A DNA stretch of 42,544 bases from an uncultured Pseudomonadota bacterium (GTDB lineage: Bacteria; Pseudomonadota; Alphaproteobacteria; RF32; CAG-239), in contig CASGEB010000010.1 in the NCBI GenBank assembly GCA_949300375.1, forward strand, positions 1-42,544. The letters are read 5' to 3'. Made by a program: the position numbers and the translations under genes. Shown here piece by piece: positions 40,108 through 42,544 of the stretch; the first letter of the stretch is position 1; the number at the start of each line of letters is the position of its first letter. The notes beneath the pieces are model-generated. The model did not search any database. It worked only from the letters and a program-made list of their open reading frames with translations, and had not been told where the DNA came from.

Positions 40108-41352
40108 ATGAAAACGCTTGTTGAAAAAATTATTTCTAAAAAATGTCAAAAAAATGTGCGTGCCGGTGATTTTGTTGTAATTCCCGTTGATTTAATTGCA
40201 TTGCAGGACGGAACAGCTCCGTTGGCTATAAGAGAGTTCTATAAATTAGGGCAAACATTGAAAATGCCAAATACCATATTTTTTTTAGATCATTCTTCTC
40301 CAAGTCCAAGATATGAGCTATCTAATGATCATATCTTAATAAGGAATTTTGCGAAAAAGCATAAAGCTATTTTATCTGATGTCGGTAAGGGAATATCACA
40401 TCAAATTCTTGCAGAACGATATGTTAAACCTTATGAATTTGTTGTCGGAGCGGATTCTCATACATGTACTGCCGGAGCATTAGGTGCTTTAGCTATTGGA
40501 TTTGGCTCAAGCGATATTGCTTGTGCTATGTATACGGGGAAAATATGGCTCAGGGTACCACAATCCTATAAAATTATTTTAAATGGAAATTTGATGAAAG
40601 GAGTAAGTGCTAAAGATGTTGCTCTTTACTTGATTAATAAACTTGGAGCTGATGGAGCAACTTATAAAGCCTTAGAATTTTGCGGTGACGGAGTGAAAAA
40701 CATTTCTATATCTGATAGATTGACAATATCAAATATGTCTGTAGAGGCTGGAGCAAAAGTCGGATTATTTAATATAGATGATGTAACCATTCAATATTTA
40801 AAATCAGTAAATAGATTTTTTGATAAAGAAATACTCACAGCAGATAAAGAAGCGGAATATGAGAAAGAATTAGTAATTGACCTAAATAAAATAGAACCCA
40901 TGATATCGTTACCACATGCAGTTGATAAAGCAAAAGGAGTTAGTTCACTGGACAAGATTGTAGTACATCAAGTCGTTATAGGCACGTGTACCAATGGTCG
41001 GATTGAAGACTTGAGAATTGTTGCTGATATTTTAAAAAACAAGAAAGTTCATCCTGATACAAGATTATTGATATATCCGGCTTCATTAGATGTGATGAAA
41101 ACAGCGTTGAAAGAGGGTTTGATTGATATTTTTCTGGAAGCCGGAGCTCTTATAAATCCACCCGGTTGTGGGCCATGTGTAGGTGTTTATGGAGGAATTC
41201 TTGGTGATGGAGAAATTTGCTTATCTACACAAAATAGGAATTTTTGTGGAAGAATGGGAAACCCTAAAGCCGGTATTTATTTATGTTCTCCTGCCACGGC
41301 AGCTATAAGTGCATTAAATGGTTATATAACTGATATTAGGAGTGTTTTATAG
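40108..41352 (+). CDS. LeuC-type aconitase-family large subunit
   Basis: The protein has 414 residues, the size of the archaeal/Thermotoga two-subunit type (about 420) rather than enteric LeuC (about 466). Features: VVIPVDLIALQDGTAPLAI, VVGADSHTCTAGALGALAIG with FGSSDIACAM, and cluster ligands Cys in VIGTCTNGRIEDL and Cys-x-x-Cys in NPPGCGPCVGVYGG. It isomerises a 2-alkylmalate-like or citrate-like acid through an enoyl intermediate, using a [4Fe-4S] cluster. Whether the substrate is isopropylmalate, homocitrate or another acid cannot be read from this subunit alone. The small-subunit gene overlaps its stop by one base, so they form one operon and one enzyme. Confidence 0.88.
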   Translation: MKTLVEKIISKKCQKNVRAGDFVVIPVDLIALQDGTAPLAIREFYKLGQTLKMPNTIFFLDHSSPSPRYELSNDHILIRNFAKKHKAILSDVGKGISHQILAERYVKPYEFVVGADSHTCTAGALGALAIGFGSSDIACAMYTGKIWLRVPQSYKIILNGNLMKGVSAKDVALYLINKLGADGATYKALEFCGDGVKNISISDRLTISNMSVEAGAKVGLFNIDDVTIQYLKSVNRFFDKEILTADKEAEYEKELVIDLNKIEPMISLPHAVDKAKGVSSLDKIVVHQVVIGTCTNGRIEDLRIVADILKNKKVHPDTRLLIYPASLDVMKTALKEGLIDIFLEAGALINPPGCGPCVGVYGGILGDGEICLSTQNRNFCGRMGNPKAGIYLCSPATAAISALNGYITDIRSVL

Positions 41353-41843
41353 TGGTAAAGGCTTTTAAATTAGGAGATGATATTTCTACCGATTCAATAA
41401 TACCAGGTAGATTTTTCCATTTGCGATCAAATTTAGACGAATTGGCTAAGCATTTGTGTGAATATGTTTATCCTAATTTATATTCAAAGATTAATGAAGG
41501 GGATATTATTGTTGCAGGTAATAATTTTGGGCTGGGATCGTCTCGAGAGCATGCTGCACAAATCATTAAATTGGTTGGTATTAGTTGTGTTTTAGCAAAA
41601 AGTTTTTCCAGAATTTTTTACAGAAATGCCATCAATGTTGGTTTATTGGCTATAGAATGTAATACAGATAACATTGATGATGGTGATAACATAGTGCTTG
41701 ATCTTGAACAGGGGATTGTTTTTAATTTAACTAAAAACATATCTATAAATATCGTTCCTATCTCACCCATTATGAAAAAACTTGTAAAAGATAATGGACT
41801 TATAAATCATATAAAAAAATATGGTGATTTAAAAATAGACTGA
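41352..41843 (+). CDS. LeuD-type small subunit, homoaconitase-like loop
   Basis: The protein has 163 residues and starts with GTG at 41352, whose G is the last base of the large-subunit TAG; AGGAG lies 9 bp upstream. The swivelling domain has DDISTDSIIPGRFFHLRSNL, GNNFGLGSSREHAAQIIKLV and SFSRIFYRNAINVGL. The loop after IIPG decides substrate in this family: YLRT-like loops with Arg bind homoaconitate-type tricarboxylates, while YLVY-like ones bind isopropylmalate. Here it reads FHLRS, with Arg in the place of the YLRT Arg, which favours a tricarboxylate. It is the last gene of the island; a decayed minus-strand gene follows. Confidence 0.87.
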   Translation: MVKAFKLGDDISTDSIIPGRFFHLRSNLDELAKHLCEYVYPNLYSKINEGDIIVAGNNFGLGSSREHAAQIIKLVGISCVLAKSFSRIFYRNAINVGLLAIECNTDNIDDGDNIVLDLEQGIVFNLTKNISINIVPISPIMKKLVKDNGLINHIKKYGDLKID

Positions 41844-41872
41844 TATCGCGCTAAGTTGAGTTACAGAATGGT

Positions 41873-42268
41873 TTATAATTTTTCTACACCTTCAGCTCTT
41901 ACCATTACTCGTTTCTTACCCAAATCGCAATATGCTGTACTCATCTTAGACATTTCTACACCTTTTAGTGTTTTTAATTATCTTAAACATGCTTTATTTG
42001 ATTGAGCTATAAAATCCATAATATTTATTTTAATTTTAGGAAGAGGATTTACTATTGCACTTGCCCACGCCCCATGAGGGATTTTCATACACAGAAGATA
42101 AAACATTATTAACGGCAGGCATATCATCTATGATTTCAAGTGAAATAGTTAACAGTTCATCTTCAGAAAGTTTAGACTAGCTGCAGACAGGATATAACAG
42201 TCCCTGCACTGAGAGTATATCTCCTTCGTCAAACAAAAATAAATTGTCGTCAACGTCAAAAACTTTTC
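41873..42268 (-). pseudogene. Decayed minus-strand gene(s) at the right edge
   Basis: Read leftward from 42268, the frame gives VFDVDDNLFLFDEGDILSVQ, GLLYPVCS, a stop, then LSEDELLTISLEIIDDMPAV with NNVLSSVYENPSWG. After a frameshift it continues AWASAIVNPLPKIKINIMDF to IAQSNKACLR and a stop near 42000. No start codon is left. A 26-codon frame with AAGGTG before it follows (41873-41953, MSKMSTAYCDLGKKRVMVRA...). The family is not recognised. It is the longer relative of the remnant at 33842-33937. Confidence 0.5.
42236..42267. repeat. 32-bp exact repeat, right copy
   Basis: Identical to 33901-33932 and in the same orientation; part of the decayed frame VFDVDDNLF. A TATCAT -10-like box (42295-42300) lies upstream of it on the minus strand, as in the left copy. 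Confidence 0.85.
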
Positions 42269-42344
42269 TTTTAGGCTGGCTTTAAGTTGGATTGATGATA
42301 AAAAAGTATCCCAACAACCTAACGAGATTTGAACTCAATCAATA

Positions 42345-42450
42345 TATTGAAAAGTAAAGACTTTTGCATAAGCGAGTTCGTAAAATTCTCCCAAAACACG
42401 ATTTTCAAAAAACGAACATCCGAACTCGCTGAAAGCCTTGGAAAATAAAA
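42345..42450 (+). repeat. Hairpin repeat, copy 3
   Basis: About 106 bp and the best-preserved copy. AGCGAGTTCG (42371-42380) pairs with CGAACTCGCT (42421-42430) as a perfect 10-bp stem. AAAGCCTTGGAAA follows as in copy 2. It marks the right edge of the island. Confidence 0.88.
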
Positions 42451-42480
42451 AAAAGGAACCCCCACGTAAAACGTGGGGTT
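42440..42480 (-). terminator. Strong hairpin with minus-strand T-run
   Basis: On the minus strand GAACCCCACGT-TTT-ACGTGGGGGTTC (one bulged G) is followed by C and T8. It would end a leftward transcript entering from beyond 42544. Confidence 0.75.
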
Positions 42481-42544
42481 CTTCATATGCGGGTATAACC
42501 CTAAAGGTGCCAGCGAACGCCTTAAGGGCGTATAACGGTCTGAC
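42455..42544 (-). mobile_element. Possible end of an IS200-like element (partial)
   Basis: The 90 bp hold three hairpins in a row: the ACCCCCACGT/ACGTGGGGT stem, GGGT-ATA-ACCC (about 42498-42507) and CGCC-TTAA-GGGCG (about 42529-42538). IS200/IS605-type elements end in such short hairpins instead of inverted repeats, and their transposase gene would lie to the right, outside the window. No transposase is visible, so the call is tentative. Confidence 0.3.

Noticed and set aside
35558..41843. Phosphonate/phosphinate antibiotic cluster (fosfomycin or FR-900098 type)
   Set aside because: Citrate synthase and aconitase homologues fit, but no PEP mutase or phosphonopyruvate decarboxylase gene is in the window.
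33996..42450. Hairpin repeats as integron attC sites
   Set aside because: The copies lack consistent R' (GTTRRRY) and R'' (RYYYAAC) boxes, the enclosed block holds seven genes in both orientations, and no integron integrase is in the window.
33901..42450. CRISPR array
   Set aside because: Only three long repeat copies occur, with gene-size distances and no spacer pattern; no cas genes are present.

Overview
The window looks like a chromosome segment of a Gram-negative alphaproteobacterium, probably host- or gut-associated. The support is an elongator tRNA-Met of alphaproteobacterial type, an autotransporter and a second beta-barrel outer-membrane protein, several lipoproteins, a MotA/MotB stator pair, and a glycosylation locus that includes an alpha-1,2-fucosyltransferase. 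This assignment is inferred from gene content; no 16S gene is present.

Bases 1-32000 are moderate-GC, compact host DNA. From left to right they hold: a truncated Cys-rich surface protein; an AIDA-like autotransporter; a thioredoxin-fold lipoprotein; a regulator with two ArsR-type domains; an alpha/beta hydrolase lipoprotein; tRNA-Met; an outer-membrane barrel; MarC; motA-motB; TerC; a NhaD/ArsB-type transporter; gltX of clostridial architecture; nagA-nagB; and two converging blocks of surface-glycan genes (15178-23332: seven glycosyltransferases and a ParB-like protein). After these come a DUF362 ferredoxin protein, a HAD phosphatase, a pair of small unknown proteins, ybaK, an OmpR/histidine-kinase pair, a small lipoprotein, a divergent HxlR/cupin pair, an endonuclease/exonuclease/phosphatase-fold protein and a small membrane protein. 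Strong terminators, several of them bidirectional, separate the units.

From about 32000 the DNA becomes visibly AT-rich and carries broken genes: a 41-codon stub of an AAA ATPase, a frameshifted inorganic pyrophosphatase, and decayed small ORFs. It also holds a GNAT acetyltransferase, an unknown 190-residue protein, and three same-orientation copies of a hairpin-forming repeat of about 100 bp. Each repeat lies between a minus-strand terminator and a possible minus-strand -10 box. The right edge may be the end of an IS200-like element.

Between repeat copies 2 and 3 sits the most interesting part, 35558-41843, with seven intact genes: a radical-SAM-like protein with an unusual cysteine pattern, an Fe(II)/2-oxoglutarate dioxygenase, an unknown 279-residue protein, a peptidase E (S51) homologue, a citrate-synthase homologue, and a LeuC/LeuD-type aconitase pair. 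Citrate synthase plus an aconitase-type isomerase are the first two steps of 2-oxoacid chain elongation. An Arg in the substrate loop of the small subunit points to a homoaconitase-like tricarboxylate. No decarboxylating dehydrogenase is present in the window. I infer a small, horizontally acquired pathway for an unidentified carboxylate or amino-acid-derived metabolite; the product cannot be named from sequence.
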